From the NCBI GenBank assembly GCA_027083475.1, contig JALWON010000109.1:1-6961 (forward strand): a stretch of 6,961 nucleotides of DNA. The letters are read 5' to 3'. Source of the stretch: Sulfurimonas sp. GTDB lineage: Bacteria > Campylobacterota > Campylobacteria > Campylobacterales > Sulfurimonadaceae. Under the pieces are notes generated by a model. That model saw only the letters and a program-made list of their open reading frames with translations. It was not told where the DNA came from and did not search any database. Of this stretch, positions 1 to 5,746 are shown piece after piece. The position numbers were made by a program, and so were the translations under genes. Each line of letters starts with the position of its first letter. Position 1 is the first letter of the stretch.

Positions 1-75
1 TACTCCATTCATATGTTCAAAATGTTTCTCAACACCCCAAAAACAACCTGCTGCAAATACTATTGATGTTATCAT
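1..75 (-). CDS. msrA: Peptide methionine sulfoxide reductase MsrA, N-terminal fragment (cut by window edge)
   Basis: Only the first 25 codons are present, read leftward from an ATG at 75; the rest lies outside the window. The peptide begins MITSIVFAAGCFWGVEKHFE. The GCFWG motif at residues 10-14 is the MsrA signature, and Cys11 is the expected catalytic cysteine that attacks methionine-S-sulfoxide; the following VEKHFEHMNGV also fits the family. MsrA is a soluble enzyme that repairs oxidised methionine with thioredoxin as electron donor. An AAAGGA ribosome binding site lies 8 nt upstream (84-89), which supports this start. Whether the full gene is MsrA alone or a fused MsrA-MsrB cannot be seen. 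It is transcribed divergently from dnaG. Confidence 0.9.
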   Translation of the reverse strand, partial: MITSIVFAAGCFWGVEKHFEHMNGV

Positions 76-83
76 ATTTTCAT

Positions 84-89
84 TCCTTT
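84..89 (-). promoter_or_regulatory. Ribosome binding site of msrA
   Basis: AAAGGA on the minus strand, 8 nt before the ATG at 75. It fixes the msrA start. The nearby minus-strand ATG at 83 reaches a stop within three codons. Confidence 0.75.
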
Positions 90-94
90 GAATG

Positions 95-100
95 ATTATA
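95..100 (-). promoter_or_regulatory. Putative sigma-70 -10 box for msrA
   Basis: A perfect TATAAT on the minus strand. It would place the transcript start near position 88, immediately before the msrA ribosome binding site, giving a leader of about 13 nt. No clear -35 box is visible, which is common for vegetative promoters of Campylobacterota. This is a sequence-match inference only. Confidence 0.45.
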
Positions 101-124
101 ACTTATGTTTGTGTATCTTTAGTG

Positions 125-130
125 TATAAT
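125..130 (+). promoter_or_regulatory. Putative sigma-70 -10 box for dnaG
   Basis: A perfect TATAAT follows T-rich DNA. With standard spacing the transcript would start at or within a few bases of the dnaG ATG at 137, suggesting a leaderless or nearly leaderless mRNA. No Shine-Dalgarno sequence is visible before 137, which fits that reading. There is no convincing -35 box. Confidence 0.45.
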
Positions 131-136
131 CCTCTT

Positions 137-1783
137 ATGATTACACAAGACTCCATAGAAGCCCTCAAAGCACGACTTGATATTGTTGATGTTGTTGGAA
201 GTTATATAGAGCTCAAAAAAGCAGGGGGAAACTTTAAAGCCCCCTGCCCCTTTCATGATGAGAAGTCTCCCTCTTTTGTCGTGAGTCCCCAAAAACAGAT
301 TTATCACTGTTTTGGGTGTGGTGCTGGTGGTGACAGTGTCAAATTTGTGATGGAGTATGAAAAACTTAATTATCCAGAAGCTCTTGAAAAACTTGCAGAC
401 TCTTACAACTTCACACTCTCTTATACAAACAACAAACATAACAAACCCCGTTCGCAAGTCATGGAGAGTCTCAATGCTTGGTATCAAAACCTCTTACCCT
501 CTAAAGCAGTAGCCCTCAAATACTTGCAAGAACGGGGTATTTATGAGAGCAGCATAGAAAAATTCGGTATTGGGTATGCACCTGATACAAATGCGACCAT
601 AAACTATATCAAATCGCAAATGTTTACTATGAATGAAGCAGTGGAAATGGGAGTTGTGGGCTACTCAGAGGGGAGAAATTTTGCCCGTTTCATCGAGAGA
701 ATCACCTTTCCTATTCACTCTGCGAATGGTTCTTTAGTTGGTTTTGGCGGTCGTACTATCACAGGACATCAAGCCAAATATGTCAATTCGCCTGAAACTC
801 CTTTTTTTAACAAATCTCGCTTACTCTATGCCTACAATCTTGCCAAACAGTCTCTTTATAAACGCAAAGAGATTATCATTACAGAGGGCTACTTAGATGT
901 TGTTATGCTGCATCAAGCAGGCTTTGATAACGCAGTGGCAACACTAGGAACAGCACTTACAGAACAACACCTACCACTCCTTAAAAAAGGAGAGCCCAAA
1001 GTCATTATGGCTTACGATGGCGATAAAGCAGGGCGGGCAGCAGCACTCAAAGCGAGTAAACTCTTAAGTGCAAGTGGATTTAATGGAGGTGTCGTTGTTT
1101 TTGAGGGTGGCTTAGACCCTGCAGATATGGTTAAAGAGGGACGCATTGAAGAGCTTGGCACTATTTTTCGATCTGCGAAACCTTTTATAGAGTTTGTCTT
1201 AGATGAGATTCTCTCTTTGTTTGATTTGCAAGACCCAAAAGCCAAAGAAGCTTGTATGCAAGAGGGTGTCAGTTACTTAAAAACACTCTCCCCTATTTTA
1301 CAAGAGGAGTATAAAACTTACCTTGCACCGCGTTTAGGAGGCTTGGGAGTTTCGCCTTCCCTCATCAAACTCAATACCCCTCAAAATACAGCACCGACAC
1401 AACCCCATACAACAAACAGACACAGAGATATGTGGGAACTCTCTCTCATTAAAACAATTTTAGAAAAACCACAATTTACCAATACTATTTTAGATGTCAT
1501 TGACCCTTCTTTATTTCAATTTCATGCTCGTGAGTTCTCACTTGCACTCAATGCGGACAAAGAGACACCAGAGCTCATGGCAATAGCAGTAGATGAGAGT
1601 ATCGTTCCTTTAGAGAATGAAGGCGCACTCACAGCAGAACTCATCACTTTTCTCTCAAAATATTATGAACGGGAACTCAAAAAAATAAATATACAACAAA
1701 ACATTAGTTTTGAAGAAAAAGCGTTTTCTATACGCAAGTTACGAGGAAAAATTGCAAAATTAAAACGGGGAGAATTAAATTAA
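137..1783 (+). CDS. dnaG: DNA primase DnaG
   Basis: DnaG makes the short RNA primers that start Okazaki fragments and acts with the replicative helicase DnaB. From the ATG at 137 the protein has 548 residues, normal for the family. The N-terminal CHC2 zinc finger has ligands Cys37, His40, Cys58 and Cys61. The RNA polymerase core includes RITFPI (188-193) and GGRT (204-207). The Toprim domain has the catalytic EGYLD (Glu250-Asp254) and DGD (Asp294, Asp296) metal-binding motifs. A Pro/Thr/Asn-rich linker (about 413-429) leads to a C-terminal region expected to bind the helicase. The same frame stays open to an ATG at 92, but the added residues (MIITYVCVSLVYNPL) do not look like DnaG, have no ribosome binding site and overlap the likely promoter, so 137 is preferred. 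No frameshift or missing catalytic residue is seen. Confidence 0.96.
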   Translation: MITQDSIEALKARLDIVDVVGSYIELKKAGGNFKAPCPFHDEKSPSFVVSPQKQIYHCFGCGAGGDSVKFVMEYEKLNYPEALEKLADSYNFTLSYTNNKHNKPRSQVMESLNAWYQNLLPSKAVALKYLQERGIYESSIEKFGIGYAPDTNATINYIKSQMFTMNEAVEMGVVGYSEGRNFARFIERITFPIHSANGSLVGFGGRTITGHQAKYVNSPETPFFNKSRLLYAYNLAKQSLYKRKEIIITEGYLDVVMLHQAGFDNAVATLGTALTEQHLPLLKKGEPKVIMAYDGDKAGRAAALKASKLLSASGFNGGVVVFEGGLDPADMVKEGRIEELGTIFRSAKPFIEFVLDEILSLFDLQDPKAKEACMQEGVSYLKTLSPILQEEYKTYLAPRLGGLGVSPSLIKLNTPQNTAPTQPHTTNRHRDMWELSLIKTILEKPQFTNTILDVIDPSLFQFHAREFSLALNADKETPELMAIAVDESIVPLENEGALTAELITFLSKYYERELKKINIQQNISFEEKAFSIRKLRGKIAKLKRGELN

Positions 1784-1785
1784 CC

Positions 1786-1801
1786 TTTTTTTTGATATAC
1801 T
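1786..1801 (+). promoter_or_regulatory. Putative sigma-70 promoter of the GGDEF-like gene
   Basis: A run of eight T's (1786-1793) leads into GATATACT. This gives an extended -10 element, TG-A-TATACT, with the hexamer at 1796-1801. A T-rich stretch before the -10 box is typical of vegetative promoters in Campylobacter and Helicobacter. The predicted start is near 1808, leaving a leader of about 20 nt that contains the ribosome binding site. The T-run directly after dnaG could instead suggest a terminator, but no good hairpin precedes it. Confidence 0.5.
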
Positions 1802-1815
1802 TTTTCCATCTTATA

Positions 1816-1820
1816 TAAGG
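1816..1820 (+). promoter_or_regulatory. Ribosome binding site that selects the ATG at 1828
   Basis: TAAGG lies 7 nt before the ATG at 1828 but only 1 nt before the in-frame GTG at 1822. Spacing therefore favours the ATG. Confidence 0.6.
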
Positions 1821-1827
1821 TGTGATA

Positions 1828-2250
1828 ATGGCTGGTATACATTTCTCTTTTGACAATTTTAAACAACTCATGCAACTCAACATTGGAATTTCGGAGCGAC
1901 TCGATGAAAATCGTGCGGAGAGCTTTACACTTTTGTATTGTGACTTTTCCTCTGTAGCTCAGGATGTTGTCGATGCTTCCTTACTCCAAATTTTAAGAAC
2001 CTCTGACTCTATTGTCAATCATGAAGGAGATTATTTTTTCGTACTCCCCTATACAGATAAATATGGGGCAGAAATTGTAAAAACAATGTTTGATGAGTTT
2101 TTTGCACAATACCTCAACTCATTTTTACTCAGTTACCCTGTTGATGGAGAGACACCCGAAGAAATTTTTTCAAATATGCAAGATAGTGTCAGCCTTTTTT
2201 ATAAAAAAGATTTAAGATGCCTCGATAGGTTTGCGAAACAGTACAACTAA
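1828..2250 (+). CDS. Small degenerate GGDEF-like protein of unknown function
   Basis: This gene encodes 140 residues from the ATG at 1828; an in-frame GTG at 1822 is too close to the TAAGG. No signal peptide or membrane segment is seen. The order of elements resembles a diguanylate cyclase GGDEF domain. A hydrophobic strand, SFTLLYCDF (32-40), sits where the first metal-binding strand would be. It is followed by LLQILRTSDSIVNHEGDYFF (52-71) and VLPYTD (72-77). EGDYF (66-70) lies at the GGDEF position, and RTSD (57-60) lies exactly five residues before it, the spacing of the RxxD c-di-GMP inhibitory site. The active-site signature is altered, so cyclase activity is unlikely; a c-di-GMP-binding or protein-interaction role is possible but unproven. 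The domain looks short, ending in a charged/aromatic tail. It lies 44 nt after dnaG and 64 nt before fliK, upstream of the fliK sigma-54 promoter, so it is probably transcribed separately. Confidence 0.75.
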   Translation: MAGIHFSFDNFKQLMQLNIGISERLDENRAESFTLLYCDFSSVAQDVVDASLLQILRTSDSIVNHEGDYFFVLPYTDKYGAEIVKTMFDEFFAQYLNSFLLSYPVDGETPEEIFSNMQDSVSLFYKKDLRCLDRFAKQYN

Positions 2251-2269
2251 AAAACACCCCTGAAGCCTT

Positions 2270-2287
2270 TTGGAACATCAAATGCTT
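2270..2287 (+). promoter_or_regulatory. Sigma-54 (RpoN) promoter of fliK-flgD-flgE
   Basis: The sequence TTGGAACATCAAATGCTT has GG at 2272-2273 and GC at 2284-2285, the exact -24/-12 spacing of RpoN promoters, and the TTGGAAC half resembles Campylobacter and Helicobacter sites. The predicted start is near 2297, giving a leader of about 18 nt that includes the fliK ribosome binding site. In this phylum RpoN with the FlgS/FlgR two-component system drives middle flagellar genes including hook genes, which matches the downstream operon. Confidence 0.82.
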
Positions 2288-2314
2288 ACCTATAAAGATA
2301 ATTAGGAGTACAAG

Positions 2315-3709
2315 ATGATTTCATTAGATTTACAAGCAGATACACCCTCTGGAGCATCACATTTAGGACTTTTCACCAAAGAAAATGTCTCAACACTCTC
2401 TTTTTCTGAACTCTTAAAAGGTATCTCGCTGCAAAATGCAAACTTTACTTCCCCTCTAGCTTCTCCCCAAGAAGAGACACTTCAAGATAAAAAAGTTTCT
2501 CAAGAAAAGCTATCAAAAACCGAAACCCTCCTCTCCTTGCTCAACGCAGATGCAGACATACAAGCAAAAGGAAAAACCTTAAAAATCCCTGCACCCTTAG
2601 CATTGAATCCTCAGCTTGGGGCATCATTATCTATAGAGGAACTCAAAACACTTATAATAGGTGCGAAACAATACCTCAAAAATAAAATCATACAGAGTGA
2701 TGGTTTTAAAAAAGCAGAAATAGCATCGCTTCCAAAAACACTCAAAGGATTAACACAGGTTGCAGAAAAATTAGGGATTGAACTCTCTAAAATAACACTT
2801 GAAAATGTTGCACCACAACTTACAAAGCCTACTGTTATCAAAACAGCAACAAAAACGATACAATCACATAAAGATACTCAAACACAAGACAAAGTACAAA
2901 CAACCCATGCACAAGAGAGTACATCCATAAAAGAAGTGCTACATGAGACACTCAAAAAAACCCCTCTCTTTAAAGCACAAGCACAAACAGAACATACAAC
3001 AGAGCAAATTGTGCAAACAAAAATTTTATCAAACGATAAAAAATTACCACAGAAAAAAGCAGATGAAACACTCAAATCACTTCTGAGTGGGGACAAAACA
3101 CTCAAAAAAGAGACAACATTAACAGCAGATTTTTCCGTAGCCTCTGCAAAAGTGCTTGCCCCTAAAACAACAAAAGAGCAGAGCAATGCTTTTGAATCAT
3201 TGTTAAAGGGAGAACATAAAGATACAGCCGATAGCACAAAAATACAGGGACAGACAGTGCCAAAAGCAGATAGTTTTGAAGTGAAACTACATGAAGCGAA
3301 ACAGATGACAAAATATATCTCACAAGATATTAAACAAGCCATAGAAGATTATAAGTCCCCTTTTACAAGAGTCAAAGTACAACTCAATCCACAAAAGCTT
3401 GGTGAAGTAGACTTAACCATTGTTCAGCGTGGAAAGAATCTGCACATTAATTTAAGTTCTAACAATGTTGCTATCAACACTTTAGCGACCAATGCACACG
3501 AGTTAAAAACGCAACTTGCCAATAATGGAATAAATAATGCTTCCTTAAATTTTAATAACAACTCTCAAGGTGATCAATCTGGTGCAAATCAACAGCAACA
3601 GAGACATCAAGAGCAAAAAGCTCACAATGAATATAATTATTTTGAGAAACAAGAATCGGGTGAAGAAGTTCTCTCCTCTCTTGAAATTGTAGTCCCGCAC
3701 TACGCTTAA
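2315..3709 (+). CDS. fliK: Flagellar hook-length control protein FliK
   Basis: FliK is exported during hook growth, measures hook length and makes FlhB switch from hook-type to filament-type substrates. This copy has 464 residues, within the variable range of the family. The C-terminal Flg_hook domain is clear: FTRVKVQLNPQKLGEVDLTI, with LNPQKLGEV at 357-365, then a hydrophobic helix region with NGINNASLNF. The protein ends in an Asn/Gln-rich, charged tail. The N-terminal two-thirds is a low-complexity Thr/Lys/Gln-rich ruler region, with a more conserved helical block around IEELKTLIIGAKQYLKNKI. Short related motifs recur (FSELLKG 30-36, LKSLLSGD 253-260, FESLLKGE 293-300). TTAGGAG lies 6 nt before the ATG. 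It is the first gene after the sigma-54 promoter, and its stop codon overlaps the flgD ribosome binding site, which suggests translational coupling. Confidence 0.92.
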   Translation: MISLDLQADTPSGASHLGLFTKENVSTLSFSELLKGISLQNANFTSPLASPQEETLQDKKVSQEKLSKTETLLSLLNADADIQAKGKTLKIPAPLALNPQLGASLSIEELKTLIIGAKQYLKNKIIQSDGFKKAEIASLPKTLKGLTQVAEKLGIELSKITLENVAPQLTKPTVIKTATKTIQSHKDTQTQDKVQTTHAQESTSIKEVLHETLKKTPLFKAQAQTEHTTEQIVQTKILSNDKKLPQKKADETLKSLLSGDKTLKKETTLTADFSVASAKVLAPKTTKEQSNAFESLLKGEHKDTADSTKIQGQTVPKADSFEVKLHEAKQMTKYISQDIKQAIEDYKSPFTRVKVQLNPQKLGEVDLTIVQRGKNLHINLSSNNVAINTLATNAHELKTQLANNGINNASLNFNNNSQGDQSGANQQQQRHQEQKAHNEYNYFEKQESGEEVLSSLEIVVPHYA

Positions 3710-3713
3710 AGGA
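3708..3713 (+). promoter_or_regulatory. Ribosome binding site of flgD overlapping the fliK stop
   Basis: AAAGGA starts within the TAA of fliK (3707-3709) and lies 6 nt before the flgD ATG. Ribosomes ending fliK would therefore sit on this site. Confidence 0.75.
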
Positions 3714-3719
3714 TATATT

Positions 3720-4388
3720 ATGGCAATTAATGCAACAAATAGCACTTCATCAAATATTACTCAGGCAACGAATACAACCGGTGTCACAAATCCAAACGGT
3801 CAATTGAAAAAAAATGACTTTTTAAAACTGCTTTTAGTACAACTCCAGTACCAAGACCCAACAGCACCAACAGATACAGAGAAAATTTTAACACAGACTT
3901 CTCAATTAGCTACTTTAGAATCATCCAATAACACACAAAAATCCCTTGATAAGCTTGCAGCTTCTTTAGGGAATGCTCAGCAATTTTCAACTATTGCAGC
4001 TATTGGGAAAACTGCTGATTTAGGAAGTGACTCTATTACTATTGATAAGGGAAAAAGTTCCACATTTGAGGTCTACTTTCCACAGGATGTACAAAATGGA
4101 AGTGTGGTCATTACAGATAGTAATGGAGCAACAGTAAAAACACTTGATGTAGGTACAAACCCTGCCGGTGTTTATCAATTTACTTGGAATGGAAATGATA
4201 CTGCAGGCAATGCTGTATCAGCCGGAATCTACCATGTGAATGCAACATACAGTAATCCAAATGGGAAAAAACTGACTACCCGTCTAGGTGCTTATCCTAT
4301 CGAATCTGTCAAGTTTGATAAAGGCAATACCTTAGTAAAAGTTGGTTCAAACTATGTCCCCCTTGATAATATAAAAGAAGTCTACTAA
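3720..4388 (+). CDS. flgD: Flagellar hook capping protein FlgD
   Basis: FlgD forms the temporary cap at the tip of the growing hook that guides incorporation of FlgE subunits, and it is exported by the flagellar type III system. The length of 222 residues is typical. A Ser/Thr/Asn-rich start leads to the conserved N-terminal motif LKKNDFLKLLLVQLQYQDP (29-47) and TSQLATLES (60-68), the hallmark of FlgD. An Ig-like domain follows (about 113-176, with WNGNDTAGNAVSAGIYHV at 146-163). It is flanked by tudor-like strands around 92-112 and 183-222 (YPIESVKFDKGNTLVKVG). The gene begins 10 nt after fliK and ends 17 nt before the first hook gene, so the three form one operon. Codons 30-32 include a run of eight A's (3807-3814) that could be prone to slippage. 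Confidence 0.95.
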   Translation: MAINATNSTSSNITQATNTTGVTNPNGQLKKNDFLKLLLVQLQYQDPTAPTDTEKILTQTSQLATLESSNNTQKSLDKLAASLGNAQQFSTIAAIGKTADLGSDSITIDKGKSSTFEVYFPQDVQNGSVVITDSNGATVKTLDVGTNPAGVYQFTWNGNDTAGNAVSAGIYHVNATYSNPNGKKLTTRLGAYPIESVKFDKGNTLVKVGSNYVPLDNIKEVY

Positions 4389-4392
4389 AGAC

Positions 4393-4399
4393 AAAGGAG
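4393..4399 (+). promoter_or_regulatory. Ribosome binding site of flgE copy 1
   Basis: AAAGGAG lies 6 nt before the ATG at 4406 and 9 nt before a second ATG at 4409. The shorter spacing matches fliK, flgD and flgE copy 2, so 4406 is slightly preferred. Confidence 0.65.
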
Positions 4400-4405
4400 T
4401 TTATT

Positions 4406-5662
4406 ATGATGGCTCAAGCTTTTTATAGTGGAATTAGTGGTTTACAAACAAATTCTGCAGGTATAAATGTTTTAAGTGATAATTTATCCAATATTAATAC
4501 ACCTGGATATAGAGGTTATAATATTGAATTTGCTTCACTCTTTGAAAAAAGTGTCAATACAAGTGCCAATAAACAAGACAACAGTATAGGTATAGGGGCT
4601 CGAGTACAAACAAATTCCATGCTCCAAACTAATGGTTCACTTCGACTTTCTGAAAGAAGTACCGACTTAGCTGTTGATGGCAATGGTTGGTTTGGTGTGC
4701 AAGGGGCAGGCAAACCTATTTATACAAGAGATGGAAGTTTTACTTTTGATGCCAATGCAGACTTAGTCACAACAGATGGTTACCATGTTCTTGGTACTAT
4801 GGGAGGCAATATCAGTGGCGACAATATATTAACAAAAGTCCTCAATGAAGTAAAACTCAAAGATGTAACATCACAAGAGAAGTTACGTTTTCCAAAATCA
4901 TTAACCTTTCCTCCTGTACCAACAAGTAAAGCAAAGTTTTTTGCCAATATTGGTGTTGATCCTGTACAAAGAACGATTAGTACAAATGTTATAGATGCTA
5001 AAAGCAATAAAAATGAGCTAAAACTCACTTTTACAAAAAATGCTATACAAACACCACCAGGAAGTCAATGGAGTGTTCAAGCGACCGTTACAAATAAAGA
5101 TGGCAGTATTACATATGATACAAAAAAGGGTGCTGTCACTTTTGATGCGAAAGGAGCACTTATCTCTACAACACTGACATCAATCAACAATAACGGAAAC
5201 CCTGTTACAATAAATTTAGGGACAGGATTTGATGGTATCACTTCAATTAATCGTCCTGTTGTCCCTGGTTCAAGCCTAGCTGATGGTACAATTGGTGGAG
5301 ATTTACGCGGTTATGCTATAAATAAGAATGCTGAAGTTATTGCCACCTTTACAAATGGTCGCCAAAGTAGTGTAGGGAAAATTGCACTCTTTCATTTTAG
5401 AAATGAGCAGGGGTTAGAGCGTTTAAGTGGTACACGATTCCAAGAATCATCTAATAGCGGAAACCCGACATTTTTTAAAGATGCAAGTGGACAAAATATC
5501 ATTGGTGCAAATGTTGTGAACTTTAAACTAGAAGGTTCTAACTATGATTTAACACATGGACTTACTGAACTCATTATCTTACAACGTGCCTACGGTGCAA
5601 GTGCAAAATCTATTACAACAGCAGATCAGATGATGCAAAAAGCCCTTAAAATGGGTGTATAA
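4406..5662 (+). CDS. flgE: Flagellar hook protein FlgE, copy 1 (short form)
   Basis: This is a hook-family axial protein of 418 residues, close to the roughly 400 residues of enterobacterial FlgE. The N-terminal D0 helix region is GISGLQTNSAGINVLSDNLS followed by NINTPGYRG (to about residue 37). The motif DLAVDGNGWFGV (87-98) is the usual D1 entry. A mid-C-terminal block, DGTIGGDLRGYAINKNAEVI and on to NEQGL (293-337), is FlgE-like, not FlgF/FlgG-like. The C-terminal helix has GSNYDLTHGLTELIILQRAY (377-396) and ITTADQMMQKALK. The protein has no signal peptide, as expected for type III export. The start could be the second ATG at 4409. The gene follows flgD by 17 nt under the fliK sigma-54 promoter. 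In Campylobacter and Helicobacter the flgD-linked hook paralogue is not necessarily the main hook subunit, so its structural role is open. Confidence 0.92.
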   Translation: MMAQAFYSGISGLQTNSAGINVLSDNLSNINTPGYRGYNIEFASLFEKSVNTSANKQDNSIGIGARVQTNSMLQTNGSLRLSERSTDLAVDGNGWFGVQGAGKPIYTRDGSFTFDANADLVTTDGYHVLGTMGGNISGDNILTKVLNEVKLKDVTSQEKLRFPKSLTFPPVPTSKAKFFANIGVDPVQRTISTNVIDAKSNKNELKLTFTKNAIQTPPGSQWSVQATVTNKDGSITYDTKKGAVTFDAKGALISTTLTSINNNGNPVTINLGTGFDGITSINRPVVPGSSLADGTIGGDLRGYAINKNAEVIATFTNGRQSSVGKIALFHFRNEQGLERLSGTRFQESSNSGNPTFFKDASGQNIIGANVVNFKLEGSNYDLTHGLTELIILQRAYGASAKSITTADQMMQKALKMGV

Positions 5663-5678
5663 AACTTTTTTATAAAAT

Positions 5679-5694
5679 TGGCACACTTTATGCT
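5679..5694 (+). promoter_or_regulatory. Sigma-54 (RpoN) promoter of flgE copy 2
   Basis: TGGCACACTTTATGCT has GG at 5680-5681 and GC at 5692-5693, the exact -24/-12 arrangement, and the TGGCAC half is a perfect consensus match. The predicted start is near 5705, giving a leader of about 42 nt before the ATG at 5747. A separate promoter means the second hook gene can be expressed independently of fliK-flgD-flgE copy 1. Confidence 0.85.
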
Positions 5695-5699
5695 ATCTC

Positions 5700-5740
5700 T
5701 CCTTTAACTTCGTCTCTTTATCAAAGAGGCATCTAAAGGA
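5700..5740 (+). promoter_or_regulatory. Leader hairpin with Shine-Dalgarno-pairing arm
   Basis: The inner stem pairs 5712-5719 with 5723-5730 (CTCTTT/AAAGAG core plus one wobble and one GC pair, ATC loop). An outer arm, TCCTTTA at 5700-5706, is perfectly complementary to TAAAGGA at 5734-5740, which contains the ribosome binding site. The outer arm lies almost entirely upstream of the predicted sigma-54 start near 5705, so only longer read-through RNA could form it. No U-tract follows, so this is not a standard terminator. A regulatory role is inferred. Confidence 0.5.
5735..5740 (+). promoter_or_regulatory. Ribosome binding site of flgE copy 2
   Basis: AAAGGA lies 6 nt before the ATG at 5747, the same spacing as flgD and flgE copy 1. 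It supports this start. Confidence 0.8.
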
Positions 5741-5746
5741 TTCAAA

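Noticed and set aside
119..487. A minus-strand open frame of 122 codons opposite dnaG
   Set aside because: It covers the conserved zinc-finger part of dnaG and has no independent support.
1765..1793. Possible rho-independent terminator after dnaG (T8 run at 1786-1793)
   Set aside because: No stable GC-containing hairpin precedes the T-run. The run is better explained as the T-rich part of an extended -10 promoter.
2251..2275. Possible terminator after the GGDEF-like gene
   Set aside because: No inverted repeat followed by T's was found; the stretch runs straight into the sigma-54 promoter.
2878..3342. A 154-codon minus-strand open frame rich in Cys, Ser and Val, opposite fliK
   Set aside because: It lies fully inside fliK on the other strand. 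Its Cys/Val/Ser content mirrors the Thr/Lys/Gln/Ala codons of FliK, and no gene-like motif supports it.
5712..5730. Hairpin read as a terminator of the fliK-flgD-flgE operon
   Set aside because: The stem is AT-rich with a 3-nt loop and is followed by GGCATCTAAAGG, not a T-run, so an mRNA leader structure fits better.
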